NCBI GenBank assembly: GCA_965228435.1
Contig: OZ245818.1
Span: 6,696,001 to 6,760,000 of the forward strand
Length of the DNA: 64,000 nucleotides
Direction of reading: 5' to 3'
Source of the DNA: Hoeflea_A sp965228435
GTDB taxonomy: Bacteria > Pseudomonadota > Alphaproteobacteria > Rhizobiales > Rhizobiaceae
Positions 26,829-36,437 of the stretch are shown one piece after another (the first letter of the stretch is position 1; each line of letters opens with the position of its first letter). The translations under genes were made by a program, and so were the position numbers. The notes under the pieces are model-generated. The model searched no databases, had not been told where the DNA came from, and saw only the letters and a list, made by a program, of their open reading frames with translations.

Positions 26829-26838
26829 TAGTATACAA
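26829..26838. promoter_or_regulatory. GntR-type operator candidate TAGTATACAA
   Basis: Nine of ten positions match TTGTATACAA. It lies 63 bases before the TRAP system 2 binding-protein ATG, in the 271-base divergent region shared with the SDR operon. Confidence 0.6.
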
Positions 26839-26991
26839 TATTCTTCTGAAATTTCCGTTGCAAATTCGCGCTGGCAAAGCCGCTGGATTTTTATTCACGC
26901 CACAAGCATCTGATAATAAAAGTTAATTACTGAATCGTTTTCTGCTTCTCCAAGCGTTTTGGGTTTACAATTTGCCAGAAACAGGAGAAAT

Positions 26992-27001
26992 ATGTACACA
27001 A
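26992..27001. promoter_or_regulatory. GntR-type operator candidate ATGTACACAA (weaker)
   Basis: Eight of ten positions match TTGTATACAA; the core is GTACAC instead of GTATAC. It ends 36 bases before the SDR ATG and could control the large plus-strand operon 27038-37673. Confidence 0.4.
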
Positions 27002-27037
27002 TATTCGCGCGTTGACCTCCCAAACAGGGCCCGAACC

Positions 27038-27820
27038 ATGGACTTAGGACTGACCGGCAAAAGCGTGCTTATTACGGGCGCGTCGCGTGGTATCGGCGCT
27101 GCAGCCGCACTGGCTTTCGCGGGCGCTGGTGCTGCCCTGCACCTGGCGGGCCGCGATGAGGACGCTCTTGGGGAAGTGGCTCGTGCGGTAAAGGACATTT
27201 CCGATCAACCCTGTCGCACTTACCTCGGTGACATGCACGATTTCGGCTTCGTGGAAGCGCTTGCCGCGGAATGTAGCGATGTCGATGTGTTGGTGAACAA
27301 TGCCGGAGCAACGCCAACCGGTCCGATCGAAACAGTCACGGCCGACCAATGGCGCGAGGGTCTTGATCTGAAGGTGGTGGCAACCGCCCTGCTCACCCGG
27401 GATATCTATGGCTTCATGTGCAAACGCCGTTCGGGTGTGATCATCAACGTCATCGGAAATTGCGGCGAACGGCCTGACCCGGAAATCATCCTGGGCACTG
27501 TCGCCAATGCGGGCATGATGAACTTCACACGCGCCCTTGGATCAGTCAGCCCGCGCCACGGCGTTCGGGTCGTCGGCGTCAATCCGGGCCCAACCCAGAC
27601 TGAGCGCCTTGTCAGCCTCATGAAGCGCAAATCTCAGGACCGGACCGGTGATGCCGAACGCTGGCAAGAGCTGACCGAACCGCTTCCCCTTGGCAGAGCG
27701 GCCTATCCCGAGGAACAGGCCGACATGATCCTGTTTGCTGCATCCGAGCGCGCTTCGTTCGTCAGCGGCACAATTTTGACGGTCGACAGTGGCGTCGCCT
27801 ATCTCGGACATATCTTTTAG
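27038..27820 (+). CDS. atypical short-chain dehydrogenase/reductase (SDR)
   Basis: The 260-residue protein has the SDR nucleotide-binding loop TGASRGIG (residues 13-20), NNAG (87-90) and the C-terminal GTILTVDSG. The catalytic YxxxK is not visible: by alignment to the usual Y-x-x-x-K-A-A block, Tyr falls at Gly153 and Lys at Asn157 (ILGTVANAGMMNF). It belongs to an atypical subgroup or has lost reductase activity. The ATG at 27038 starts the family fold; the 22 codons upstream overlap the operator. It is the first gene of the eight-gene plus-strand operon that ends at 37673. Confidence 0.9.
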   Translation: MDLGLTGKSVLITGASRGIGAAAALAFAGAGAALHLAGRDEDALGEVARAVKDISDQPCRTYLGDMHDFGFVEALAAECSDVDVLVNNAGATPTGPIETVTADQWREGLDLKVVATALLTRDIYGFMCKRRSGVIINVIGNCGERPDPEIILGTVANAGMMNFTRALGSVSPRHGVRVVGVNPGPTQTERLVSLMKRKSQDRTGDAERWQELTEPLPLGRAAYPEEQADMILFAASERASFVSGTILTVDSGVAYLGHIF

Positions 27821-27835
27821 GAGCACTCATTCACC

Positions 27836-29200
27836 ATGACCATGTCGGCACTGGAAAGCAGACTTATCGAATATGCGTTGTCGTTCGACCTTGCCGACCT
27901 GACAGAAGACGCTCTTCACCAGGCAAAGCGCCGGGTGCTCGACACTATCGGCTGTGCCCTCGGCGGCTTCAACTCGGAACCATCACGTATCGCCCGAAGA
28001 CTCGCCCACCCGGTCGCCGGCGGCCCCACGGCTCGCGTTTTCGGCACCTTGGTTCCGACGACTCCGGAAGCCGCCGCCTTCGCCAACGGCACCATGCTGC
28101 GCTATCTCGACATCAACGACACCCACCGGACGATCGACGGGAGCCACCCGTCCGACAACCTGGGCGGCCTCATGGGTATGGTTGAAGCCCTCGATGGTTC
28201 CGGCCGCGACCTGCTTCTCGCCTTTGCGATTTCCTATGAAATCCAATGCCGTTTCGTCGACGGTGTACCGTTCAACGACAATGGCTGGGACCAGCCTGTC
28301 CCGGGTGTCATGGCCTGCGCGCTCGCCTGTGCCCGCTTGCTGCAGCTCGACACCGATGCGGCCCGTGATGCGCTGGCGCTCTCCATAATTCCCAACCTTT
28401 GCACCTATCAGACCCGCGCCGGAGAATTGTCGATGTGGAAGGGCAGCGCCGCCGCCAATGGAGCCCGCAACGGCGTCTTTGCCGCGCGGCTTGCCGCGGA
28501 AGGCATGTCTGGACCCTATGAGGCATTCGACGGAATTTTCGGACTGTGGAACCAGACCGTTCCGGCACCGGAACGCTTCGCGACACTTGTCCGCAATGAC
28601 GGCACCCATTCGGTTCAGCAGACCAATATAAAAATGTATCCCGTACGCGATTCCTGCCAGCTTCCGGTCAACACCGCCCGGGATCTTCGATCGAAGATCT
28701 CTGCCGACGATATCACGAAGCTGACGGTACATACCTATTCCTCGGCCCATAAGGGTGCGGTGGCGGATCCCGAATTGTGGGCACCGAAAACGCGCGAGAC
28801 GGCAGACCACTCCATGCCGGTATCGATCGCGATGACCCTGGTCGACGGAACGGTGACACCGGAAAGCTTTTCCCGACGCCGGTTCGCCGATGCGGACGTC
28901 CTCGACCTCATCGGTCGGATGGAAGTTACCGTGCTGGACGCGTTTTCGCAGGAAACTCCGGCTGTTCGCAATTGCCGGCTGGAGGCAACGGCAACTGACG
29001 GAACCGTGCACGTAGCGCATCACAAGCTGACAGCAGAGGACATCGAGGCGGGTCCGACCGATGAAGAACTGGTCGGCAAGTTCCGCATGTTGACCGAACC
29101 GCTTTATCCGGTCGCAGCCCAGGATCGGCTGATCGAGGCGTGTTGGGACCTGGAAAACTGTCAAAAGATTGCTGATCTCGTCAGCCTGACCGAACTGTAA
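27836..29200 (+). CDS. MmgE/PrpD family protein, class B (PrpD-like), copy 1
   Basis: The 454-residue protein has the MmgE/PrpD fold but a different active-site set from the class A copies. His104 (DGSHPSDN), Lys202 (SMWKG) and Tyr268 (MYPVRD) are present, while the position of the class A catalytic-type His is Asp152 (NDNGWDQP), as in the G-x-D segment of true PrpD 2-methylcitrate dehydratase. The LSMWKG...GARNG block also resembles PrpD. A hydratase/dehydratase role on a tricarboxylate-like substrate is inferred. It shows long identical stretches with the gene at 34297, so both derive from one duplication. Confidence 0.9.
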   Translation: MTMSALESRLIEYALSFDLADLTEDALHQAKRRVLDTIGCALGGFNSEPSRIARRLAHPVAGGPTARVFGTLVPTTPEAAAFANGTMLRYLDINDTHRTIDGSHPSDNLGGLMGMVEALDGSGRDLLLAFAISYEIQCRFVDGVPFNDNGWDQPVPGVMACALACARLLQLDTDAARDALALSIIPNLCTYQTRAGELSMWKGSAAANGARNGVFAARLAAEGMSGPYEAFDGIFGLWNQTVPAPERFATLVRNDGTHSVQQTNIKMYPVRDSCQLPVNTARDLRSKISADDITKLTVHTYSSAHKGAVADPELWAPKTRETADHSMPVSIAMTLVDGTVTPESFSRRRFADADVLDLIGRMEVTVLDAFSQETPAVRNCRLEATATDGTVHVAHHKLTAEDIEAGPTDEELVGKFRMLTEPLYPVAAQDRLIEACWDLENCQKIADLVSLTEL

Positions 29201-29220
29201 CACCGGGGACGGGATCGATC

Positions 29221-31308
29221 ATGAAACGCGTGGGAATCGACGTTGGGGGCACACACACGGATCTTGTACTGGTCGATGAAAAGACCGACCGCCTGTCCGT
29301 CTTCAAAGTAACAACAAGTGTCGACGATCCGGCGCGCGCGTCGATCGAGGGTCTGCAGCAACTTTGCGAGCAAGCCGGATGCGGATTGGGCGACCTCGAC
29401 TATTTTATGCATGGCACGACGATCGCCACGAATATCGTTCTGGAGCGCAACGGGGCGAAGACCGGCCTCATCACCACCCATGGCTTTCGTGACATCCTGC
29501 ATATCGCCCGCCACAAGCGGCCCCAGACTTTTTCGCTGCAACTCGATTTGCCGTGGCAGAAACATCCCATGGTGCCGCGTCGCCGGCGCTTTTCGGTGCA
29601 TGAGCGTGTCACCGGGCCGAGGGGGGATCTGCTTGTCCCGCTCGACGAGGACGAAACGCGAGCCGCCGTAAGAAAGCTGCGTGATCAGGGCGTCGAGGCA
29701 ATCTCCATCTGCTTCATGTTTGCATTCCTCAATCCGGTCAATGAAATCCGCGCCCGTGAAATCATCCAGGAGGAAGCGCCCGAAGTATTTGTTACCACAT
29801 CACACGAGGTCGTTCCGCAGTATCGGGAATATGAGCGATTTTCGACGACAACACTGAACGCGTTTGTTGGCCCCAGGACTTCGGCCTATCTCGAACATAT
29901 GGATGCCCGATTGCGCGAAGGCGGCCTGACCGTCCCGATGCACCTCATGCAATCCAGCGGCGGCTGTGCGACGGTTGAAGCCGCCGCCAGGAAGCCCGTC
30001 AATCTGCTTCTGTCCGGGCCAGTCGGCGGACTGCTGGGTGGAATTTGGTGCGGCAAGACGGCCGGATCTGACAGCGTCATCACACTGGATGTCGGCGGCA
30101 CATCGGCTGATATTGGCGTAGCACCGTCCGGACAGGTTCAGTTCAAGCACCTGCTTAACACCAAGATCGGCGATTACCACGCCATGGTGCCGATGGCCGA
30201 GGTGGACGCTATCGGAGCCGGTGGCGGATCGATCGCCTATATCGATGCCGGCGGCCAGTTCCAGGTCGGACCGAAAAGCGCCGGCGCAAACCCCGGCCCA
30301 GCCTGCTACGGGCTCGGCGGCAGCGAACCGACGGCAACGGACTGTCTGGTCTCACTGGGCTGGATTGCCCCGGAGCGTTTCCTTGGCGGTCGCCTGAAAC
30401 TCGATGCTGCCCTCGCCCGTGATGCAGTCAGGACACACCTGGCGGATCGGCTCGGGTGTTCGACCGAGGAAGCGGCAATCGGCGCGGTGCGCATTCTCAC
30501 CCACAACATGGTGCAAGCCATCGAAGTCAACTCCGTTCGCCGGGGCTACGATCCGCGTGACTTCGCGCTGGTCGCCTTCGGCGGCGCCGGGGCACTTTTC
30601 GCCACATCGATCGCTACCGAGCTTTCCATCCCGAAAGCTGTCATTCCCACCGCTCCGGGACTGACCTCGGCCCTGGGCTTGCTCACGTCAAACGTCTCCT
30701 ACGACCGTGGGCGAACAGTCATGACCGACACCGCCAACCCGGATATCGCTGCTCTCGACAATGCCTTCGCCGACCTTGAGAACGAAGCCATGGCCCAACT
30801 GGAACGGGACGGGTTTTCCGGCGAAAATGCGCGACTCGTCCGCTATGCCGACTGCCGCTATCTCGGTCAGGGTTATGAATTGCGCGCCGAGGCGTTATCG
30901 GGCCCGGTCGATGATCATGTCATCCAGGCCCTGCGCAGCGCGTTCGATGTCGCCCACCAGCGGGCATACGGCTCATCTTTCGCGGAAAAGCCAGTGCAGA
31001 TTGTCAATGCCCGGGTCGTCGCCATCGGGCTTATTCCAACGCTGGCGACGCCGGCACCGGCGAGCCGCTCCGCCGGTGGACCCGACGACGCGATCCGCGC
31101 GGTGGAGCCGGCCAGCTTCTGGGTCGATGGCGGCATCGACACAATGATTACGCCACGCTACCAACGGGACGGACTTGCGCCCGGACATGTTGTCCAGGGC
31201 CCCGCCATAATCGAGCAGATGGATACGACCACAGTGATCCCGCCCGGCTTTTCGGCAACGGTGGATGTGTCGGGCAACCTGATCATCCCAAATGGAGGGG
31301 CGGTCTGA
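29221..31308 (+). CDS. hydantoinase/oxoprolinase subunit A (HyuA-like), copy 2
   Basis: The 695-residue protein starts MKRVGIDVGGTHTDLVL, with the ATPase loop at the very N-terminus, then MHGTTIATNIVL, LDVGGTSADIGV and GAGGGSIAY. It is clearly paralogous to copy 1 along its length; the two share blocks such as GFRDILHIAR and ERFSTTxLNA. ATP-dependent opening of a lactam or hydantoin ring, or an acetone-carboxylase-like reaction, are the family options. It shares one base with the following HyuB gene. Confidence 0.94.
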   Translation: MKRVGIDVGGTHTDLVLVDEKTDRLSVFKVTTSVDDPARASIEGLQQLCEQAGCGLGDLDYFMHGTTIATNIVLERNGAKTGLITTHGFRDILHIARHKRPQTFSLQLDLPWQKHPMVPRRRRFSVHERVTGPRGDLLVPLDEDETRAAVRKLRDQGVEAISICFMFAFLNPVNEIRAREIIQEEAPEVFVTTSHEVVPQYREYERFSTTTLNAFVGPRTSAYLEHMDARLREGGLTVPMHLMQSSGGCATVEAAARKPVNLLLSGPVGGLLGGIWCGKTAGSDSVITLDVGGTSADIGVAPSGQVQFKHLLNTKIGDYHAMVPMAEVDAIGAGGGSIAYIDAGGQFQVGPKSAGANPGPACYGLGGSEPTATDCLVSLGWIAPERFLGGRLKLDAALARDAVRTHLADRLGCSTEEAAIGAVRILTHNMVQAIEVNSVRRGYDPRDFALVAFGGAGALFATSIATELSIPKAVIPTAPGLTSALGLLTSNVSYDRGRTVMTDTANPDIAALDNAFADLENEAMAQLERDGFSGENARLVRYADCRYLGQGYELRAEALSGPVDDHVIQALRSAFDVAHQRAYGSSFAEKPVQIVNARVVAIGLIPTLATPAPASRSAGGPDDAIRAVEPASFWVDGGIDTMITPRYQRDGLAPGHVVQGPAIIEQMDTTTVIPPGFSATVDVSGNLIIPNGGAV

Positions 31309-33053
31309 TGGGCAATATCGACCTGGTCACCTTGAGGGTCCTTGGCGGTGCGTTCAATTCGATTGCCCGCGAGATGGCGGAAGTCCTTTATCGCATGTCC
31401 AATTCCAGCATCATCCGGGAATCGGAAGACCTCGGGTGTGGCATCTTCGATGCGACGGGACGGGAACTGTGCGAAAGCGAAACATCACCGATGCATATCG
31501 GCTCGATTCCGTTCTACATCCGCGGCATGTTGCAAAGGCTCGAGGGCGACATCGACGACGGCGACGTCATCATCCACAACCATCCCTATTTCGGCGCGTC
31601 TCATACGCCTGACCTTGCCGTCATGGTGCCGATTTTCGTCGATGGCAGCCTGGTCGGGTTTGCCGGTGCGACCGCCCACCTGATTGATGTCGGCGCGGCG
31701 GTTCCCGGGCTCAACACCGACCTGATCGACCTGTTCGGCGAAGGCACGCTCTACAACGGCATCAAGCTGTACCGAAAGGGTGAGTTGAACAAGGATGTTT
31801 GGGCGATCCTCGCCGACAGTGTTCGAACTCCCGATATGAACGCCGGCGACATCGATGCAATGATTGCGGCGACCCGGCGCGGTCGAGATCGGTTCATGGA
31901 CCTGACCACCCGATACGGTCTTCAGACGGTCATGGGTGCGGCTGATCACTGGATGGACTATTCCGAAGGTCGGCTGCGTGAAGCTATCGCCAGGATCCCC
32001 GACGGCGACTACGTTTCGGAAAGCTGGCTCGACAATGACGGTCGAAATTTCGATGTGCCGCTTAAGGTTCGCGTCACCGTCAAGGTGCGCGGCGACGGCA
32101 TCACCATCGATCTGACCGGCTCCGCCGACGAGACCGCCACGGCGTTTAACGTCCCGTTCGACGGCTCTTTGAAGGTAGCCTGCTACTACGCGGTACGAAC
32201 GCTGCTGCTGGACCAGGCGGAACTGGAAGATTTCGTTCCCCAGAACGATGGCATGTTCCGGCCGGTCACGGTCGAAGCACCGCTGGGCAGCATCTTCAAC
32301 CCCCGGTATCCGCGGGCGTGCTTTGCCCGCATGGCCCCCTGTCAGCGACTGATCGACTGCGTGATCCGGGCACTTTCCACGGTTATTCCCGATCGTGTAA
32401 CCGCCGGCAATGCCGCGAGCGTCACGAGCGCGTCCTATTCCGGATTCGACGAAGACAAGGGGCAGTATTGGGTCTGCGTCGAGGTCAATGAAGGCTCCTA
32501 TGGCGCGCGGGCAAGCAAGGACGGGCTCGACACCGTCGACAACCTGATGGCCAACACACGCAATGTGCCGTGCGAAGAACTGGAAATGCATTATCCGCTG
32601 CGCGTCGAGCGTTATGAGATGCGTTCAGAGTCTCCCGGAGCCGGAAAATGGCGCGGCGGGGTCGGACAGGTGCGCGAAGTCCGTTTCCTTGTCAACGGCT
32701 TCTTCTCCTGTAACGGCGACCGCTTTATCGAGGCGCCCAAGGGCATATTCGGAGGCGCCGACGGCAGAACCGGTAGCCTGACGTGCAATCCCGGCAGCGA
32801 CCGGGAGGAAAGCTGGCCGTCCAAAGTCTCCGGTCAGGCCGTCAAGGCGGGTGACCTGATCCGTGTTATGGGACCGAGTTCGGCCGGCTACGGAGATCCA
32901 AGACAGCGCGAACCGAAACGGGTGCTGGATGACTGGCTGGACGAAATCATCGACGCTGAAGAGGCCGCGGAGACCTATGGCGTGGTGATCGACGTCCAGG
33001 AGGCCCGCGTCGATGAGGAGCAAACATCGGCCCTACGGGCGCAAAGGACATGA
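31308..33053 (+). CDS. hydantoinase/oxoprolinase subunit B (HyuB-like), copy 2
   Basis: The 581-residue partner of HyuA copy 2 starts MGNIDLVTLRVLGGAFNSI, directly at the family domain, without the N-terminal extension of copy 1. It has MSNSSIIRESEDLGCGIFD, NHPYFGASHTPD and GKWRGGVGQVREV. Its ATG overlaps the HyuA stop by one base, and a GGAGGGG ribosome site lies upstream. The amidase gene follows with a 4-base overlap. Confidence 0.94.
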   Translation: MGNIDLVTLRVLGGAFNSIAREMAEVLYRMSNSSIIRESEDLGCGIFDATGRELCESETSPMHIGSIPFYIRGMLQRLEGDIDDGDVIIHNHPYFGASHTPDLAVMVPIFVDGSLVGFAGATAHLIDVGAAVPGLNTDLIDLFGEGTLYNGIKLYRKGELNKDVWAILADSVRTPDMNAGDIDAMIAATRRGRDRFMDLTTRYGLQTVMGAADHWMDYSEGRLREAIARIPDGDYVSESWLDNDGRNFDVPLKVRVTVKVRGDGITIDLTGSADETATAFNVPFDGSLKVACYYAVRTLLLDQAELEDFVPQNDGMFRPVTVEAPLGSIFNPRYPRACFARMAPCQRLIDCVIRALSTVIPDRVTAGNAASVTSASYSGFDEDKGQYWVCVEVNEGSYGARASKDGLDTVDNLMANTRNVPCEELEMHYPLRVERYEMRSESPGAGKWRGGVGQVREVRFLVNGFFSCNGDRFIEAPKGIFGGADGRTGSLTCNPGSDREESWPSKVSGQAVKAGDLIRVMGPSSAGYGDPRQREPKRVLDDWLDEIIDAEEAAETYGVVIDVQEARVDEEQTSALRAQRT

Positions 33054-34300
33054 CCAGCCTAATGCAGACCGCAACCGACCGGGCCAGAGCCTGCCTGGAG
33101 CGCGTGGCTCAGCGCGACGAAACAGTCATGGCCTTCGCAAGCCTCGATGCCAAACGCATTCTCGCTGAAGCCAGCGCCGTCGACGCTCGCGCGAAAGCCG
33201 GTCCCCTTGCCGGCATGATGGTCGCGGTCAAGGATGTCATCCACGCCGAAGGCTGGCCGACAAGATGCAACTCGCCCATCTGCCCGGACACGCCGGCAGA
33301 GCAGGATGCGGCGGTTGTGGCGGACTTGCGCCGAGCCGGTGCGGTGATCTTCGGCAAGACAGTGACAACGGAATTCGCGTTCACCGAACCCGGACCGACT
33401 ACCAATCCGCTGGATCCAGCACGCACGCCGGGCGGGTCGTCCAGCGGCTCGGCCGCCGCGGTGGCGGACGGACAGGTCGACGCAGCACTGACGACCCAAA
33501 CGGGCGGGTCAACCATTCGACCGGCCGCTTTTTGCGGCATCTTCGGCTACAAGCCGAATTTCGGCCGGGTTTCCAATGACGGGTTACGCCTGTTGTCGCC
33601 GTCCTTCGACACGATCGGCATCCATGCCGCATCGGTACACGATCTCGCGCGTGTGGCGTCCGTCATCGAGCACCGGCCTCGGCCGATCACCACCGATGGC
33701 GAGATCTGCTTCGTGCATGCCGTGCTGGAGGGTATCCAGGATGCCGAACCCTATGCTCTGTCGGCGGTCGGTGAAGCCACCGCCGCGCTCGACGCTGCAG
33801 GACTGAAGACGAGGACGCTGGTTCTGCCCAATGTCTATGACGCCGTCAGCGCTGCTCACCGGACCGTCATGTCGTACGAAATGGCTCGCAATTTCGCCGT
33901 CGACATGGATGCCCATCCGGAACTGCTGAGCGCATCCATCCGCGGTTTCATCCAAACCGGTCGGGAGCAGAGCGAACAGGCGGTCGCCGCCGCAAGGGGC
34001 GTCCTGGCCAACTGGCGCGCAGATCTGCCGGCACTTTTCGGAGACAACGAAGTGATCATCCTTCCGGCCGCTTGCGCCGAAGCGCATGTCGGGCTTGGAA
34101 CGACAGGAAGCGCCAGCTTCAACCGCATCTGGACGGCGCTTGGAACCGCGGCCTTGACCATCCCTTATGGCACAGGGCCCGCCGGCATGCCGCTCGGGCT
34201 TCAGGTTGTCGATCCGCAACCGCTTGGCGACACAGTTTTTCCTGCGGCAGAGTTGGCTGCAAATGTCCTGGGCAGCAAGATGGCAAAACCGGTGGGATGA
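33050..34300 (+). CDS. amidase signature family hydrolase
   Basis: The 416-residue protein has the Ser-cisSer-Lys triad of amidase-signature enzymes: Lys61 in MVAVKDV, the cis-Ser loop GGSSSGS (128-134) and the nucleophile Ser154 in QTGGSTIRPA. The usual Asp in the DTGGS block is Gln150-Thr151 here. It likely cleaves an amide or carbamate made by the HyuAB step, as AtzE/AtzF-like enzymes do in other N-heterocycle pathways; that link is inference. It overlaps its neighbours on both sides by 4 bases, which indicates tight co-expression. Confidence 0.92.
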   Translation: MTSLMQTATDRARACLERVAQRDETVMAFASLDAKRILAEASAVDARAKAGPLAGMMVAVKDVIHAEGWPTRCNSPICPDTPAEQDAAVVADLRRAGAVIFGKTVTTEFAFTEPGPTTNPLDPARTPGGSSSGSAAAVADGQVDAALTTQTGGSTIRPAAFCGIFGYKPNFGRVSNDGLRLLSPSFDTIGIHAASVHDLARVASVIEHRPRPITTDGEICFVHAVLEGIQDAEPYALSAVGEATAALDAAGLKTRTLVLPNVYDAVSAAHRTVMSYEMARNFAVDMDAHPELLSASIRGFIQTGREQSEQAVAAARGVLANWRADLPALFGDNEVIILPAACAEAHVGLGTTGSASFNRIWTALGTAALTIPYGTGPAGMPLGLQVVDPQPLGDTVFPAAELAANVLGSKMAKPVG

Positions 34301-35670
34301 TCGTCATGGGACCGCTTGAGCAGAAGATTGTCGAATTCACGCTGGGAACAGCCTTTGCCGATCTGAACGAGGGTGCAATCCGTGCTGCCAGGATGCGGCT
34401 CATCGATTCGGTCGGGGTCGGGCTCGCGGCTTTTCTTGCTCCCCCTGTGCGCATGGCCAGGCGTATTGCACAGCCGACGGCCGGTCCGCTGAAATCGACC
34501 ATCTGGGGAACCGGCGTCAGGACGACGCCGGAAATGGCCGCATTCGTCAATGGTACGATGGTGCGCTATCTCGATCTCAACGATGCCTATCGGACGAAGG
34601 ACGCGCATCACCCCTCCGATTATCTGCCCGGCATTCTGGCATTGGCCGAGGCGATCGGTGCAACGGGAGAGCGTTTCATCGAAGCGCTGGCGATTTCTTT
34701 CGAGATACAGTGCCGCTTTACCGATAGCGTTCCCTGGAATGACAATGGGTTTGATCAGCCGGTCAGCGGCGCCCTCGGAACCGCCATGGCGGCCGGCAAA
34801 CTACTCGGCCTTGGTGAGGCGTCCCTGCGCGACGCGTTGGCCCTGTCGCTCATTCCCAACCTTTGCACCTATCAGACGCGGGCTGGTGAATTGTCGATGT
34901 GGAAAGGCTGTGCTGGGCCCAATGGAGCAAGGAACGGCCTCTTCGCTGCACTGCTTGCGGCCGAGGGCATGAGCGGGCCCTACGAGGCGTTCGACGGTAT
35001 ATTCGGCGTCTGGAACCAGACACTCGGGGAACGATACGAGGTCGACCTCGCGGTCGACAATTCGCAGGATCGCGTCTGGGCATTGCAGCAGTCCAACATC
35101 AAGACTTACGCGGTGCGCGATTCGTGCCAGCTTCCCATTGACACCGCGCTCGACCTTCGCGGCCTGATCGCCGCCACCGATATTCGCTCGCTGCGCATCG
35201 ACACCTATCACTCCGCGTGGCTCGGCGCGGTGAAGGATCCCGAATTGTGGGCGCCGAAAACCCGCGAAACCGCCGACCACTCGATGCTGTTTTCCGTTGC
35301 TTGTGCCCTGTTCGACGGAAATGTGACACCGGACTCTTTTGAGCGCATGCGCTTTGCCGATACCGATGTCCTGGATCTGATTGGGCGCACCCGGGTCGAA
35401 GTCCTGGATGAATTCACGGAGGCAACGCCGGAAGAACGCAATTGCCGTATCGTCGCCACCGACGAAAGCGGCAACGAGGTCAGTGCGCATCGTATCCTCA
35501 CCCTCGAACAGATCAAGGAAGGCATGTCGGACGAGGACCTTGAACGCAAGTTCCACGTCAATGCGGCCCGCTCGATGAACCTGCAAGAGCGGCAGTCGTT
35601 TTTGCACGCTGCCCGCCGCCTGGAGGATCTCCCGGACGTCGGGGCGATAGTGGAGTTGATCCGGTCGTAG
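34297..35670 (+). CDS. MmgE/PrpD family protein, class B (PrpD-like), copy 2
   Basis: The 457-residue protein is a close paralogue of the gene at 27836: both contain IPNLCTYQTRAGELSMWKG and GMSGPYEAFDGIFG. It also has Asp in place of the class A His (NDNGFDQP), and Tyr in KTYAVRD. The ATG at 34297 overlaps the amidase stop by 4 bases; a second ATG at 34306 (MGPLEQ) is an alternative. An open frame reaching back to 34072 lies inside the amidase gene and is not believed. Having two class B copies in one operon suggests they act on related but different intermediates, or form a heteromer. Confidence 0.9.
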   Translation: MIVMGPLEQKIVEFTLGTAFADLNEGAIRAARMRLIDSVGVGLAAFLAPPVRMARRIAQPTAGPLKSTIWGTGVRTTPEMAAFVNGTMVRYLDLNDAYRTKDAHHPSDYLPGILALAEAIGATGERFIEALAISFEIQCRFTDSVPWNDNGFDQPVSGALGTAMAAGKLLGLGEASLRDALALSLIPNLCTYQTRAGELSMWKGCAGPNGARNGLFAALLAAEGMSGPYEAFDGIFGVWNQTLGERYEVDLAVDNSQDRVWALQQSNIKTYAVRDSCQLPIDTALDLRGLIAATDIRSLRIDTYHSAWLGAVKDPELWAPKTRETADHSMLFSVACALFDGNVTPDSFERMRFADTDVLDLIGRTRVEVLDEFTEATPEERNCRIVATDESGNEVSAHRILTLEQIKEGMSDEDLERKFHVNAARSMNLQERQSFLHAARRLEDLPDVGAIVELIRS

Positions 35671-35709
35671 AAAACCGGTTTCACAGAACGGACAAGCACG
35701 GAAGATACC

Positions 35710-36429
35710 ATGAGCAAACCCGATATCGCGAAAGATGCACAAGCTGCCTTCGACGTCCTCAAAGCAGGCGGTGTGACCATTTTGCCGATGGATGTCGGCT
35801 ACTCACTGATCGGCGGTTCGGAAGCCGCCCTTAAAACCATCTTCGACACCAAGGGTCGCTCCAAGTCGAAGCTTAATGCCATGCTTGCTGACGACGTTCT
35901 GCAAAAGGAAATTCACATCCTGGACAATCGCGGACTGGAGATCCTCGAGGCCCTCACCGTCGACTACGATTTGCCGCTGGGAGCAATCGCTCCATCGCAC
36001 CTTGATCACCCGATCCTTCAGAAAATGACCGACACGGCGATGGAAGGAAGCAGCAAGACCGGCACCGTTTTGATGTTGGTCAATGCGGGGCCGTTTCATG
36101 CCGAGATCTGCCGCCTCAGCCGCGAACAGGTTCATCCGCTGTTCGGCTCGTCTGCCAATCTCTCCCTGAGCGGAACCAAGTTCCGGGTTGCCGATATCGA
36201 ACCCGAAATCAAGGAGATTGCGGACATCGTCATCGATCACGGTCTGCGCAAGTATCACCTCTATCGGGCATCCTCGACGCTTCTCAATCTGCAAACGCTG
36301 GAAGTGGTTCGCTTCGGGTCCTGCTACGAGCTGATCTGGGATGTCCTGAAAAGACATTTCGCGATTGAACTTCCCCAGCCTCCGGCCGGTCACATCAGCG
36401 ATCTGATCGGCGACAAACTAGTTGAGTGA
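35710..36429 (+). CDS. TsaC/YrdC-fold (Sua5-YciO-YrdC-YwlC family) protein, copy 1
   Basis: The 239-residue protein has the YrdC core: PMDVGYSLIG in place of the PTExVYGLG strand, the Lys-x-Arg-Ser set at 48-51 (TKGRSKSKLN), and the GSSANLSLSG loop (146-155) that matches the SAN motif of TsaC. TsaC makes threonylcarbamoyl-adenylate from Thr, bicarbonate and ATP; related domains in HypF and carbamoyltransferases handle carbamoyl-adenylate. Its place between MmgE/PrpD and CoA-transferase genes, and a paralogue at 38388, argue for a metabolic role, not tRNA modification. I know of no characterised enzyme of this kind. Confidence 0.85.
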   Translation: MSKPDIAKDAQAAFDVLKAGGVTILPMDVGYSLIGGSEAALKTIFDTKGRSKSKLNAMLADDVLQKEIHILDNRGLEILEALTVDYDLPLGAIAPSHLDHPILQKMTDTAMEGSSKTGTVLMLVNAGPFHAEICRLSREQVHPLFGSSANLSLSGTKFRVADIEPEIKEIADIVIDHGLRKYHLYRASSTLLNLQTLEVVRFGSCYELIWDVLKRHFAIELPQPPAGHISDLIGDKLVE

Positions 36430-36437
36430 GTGAGCCA

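Noticed and set aside
27983..29203. 406-codon minus-strand frame opposite the class B MmgE gene
   Set aside because: Antisense shadow of a clearly conserved gene; similar long shadows occur opposite the HyuB copy 2 and molybdoenzyme genes.
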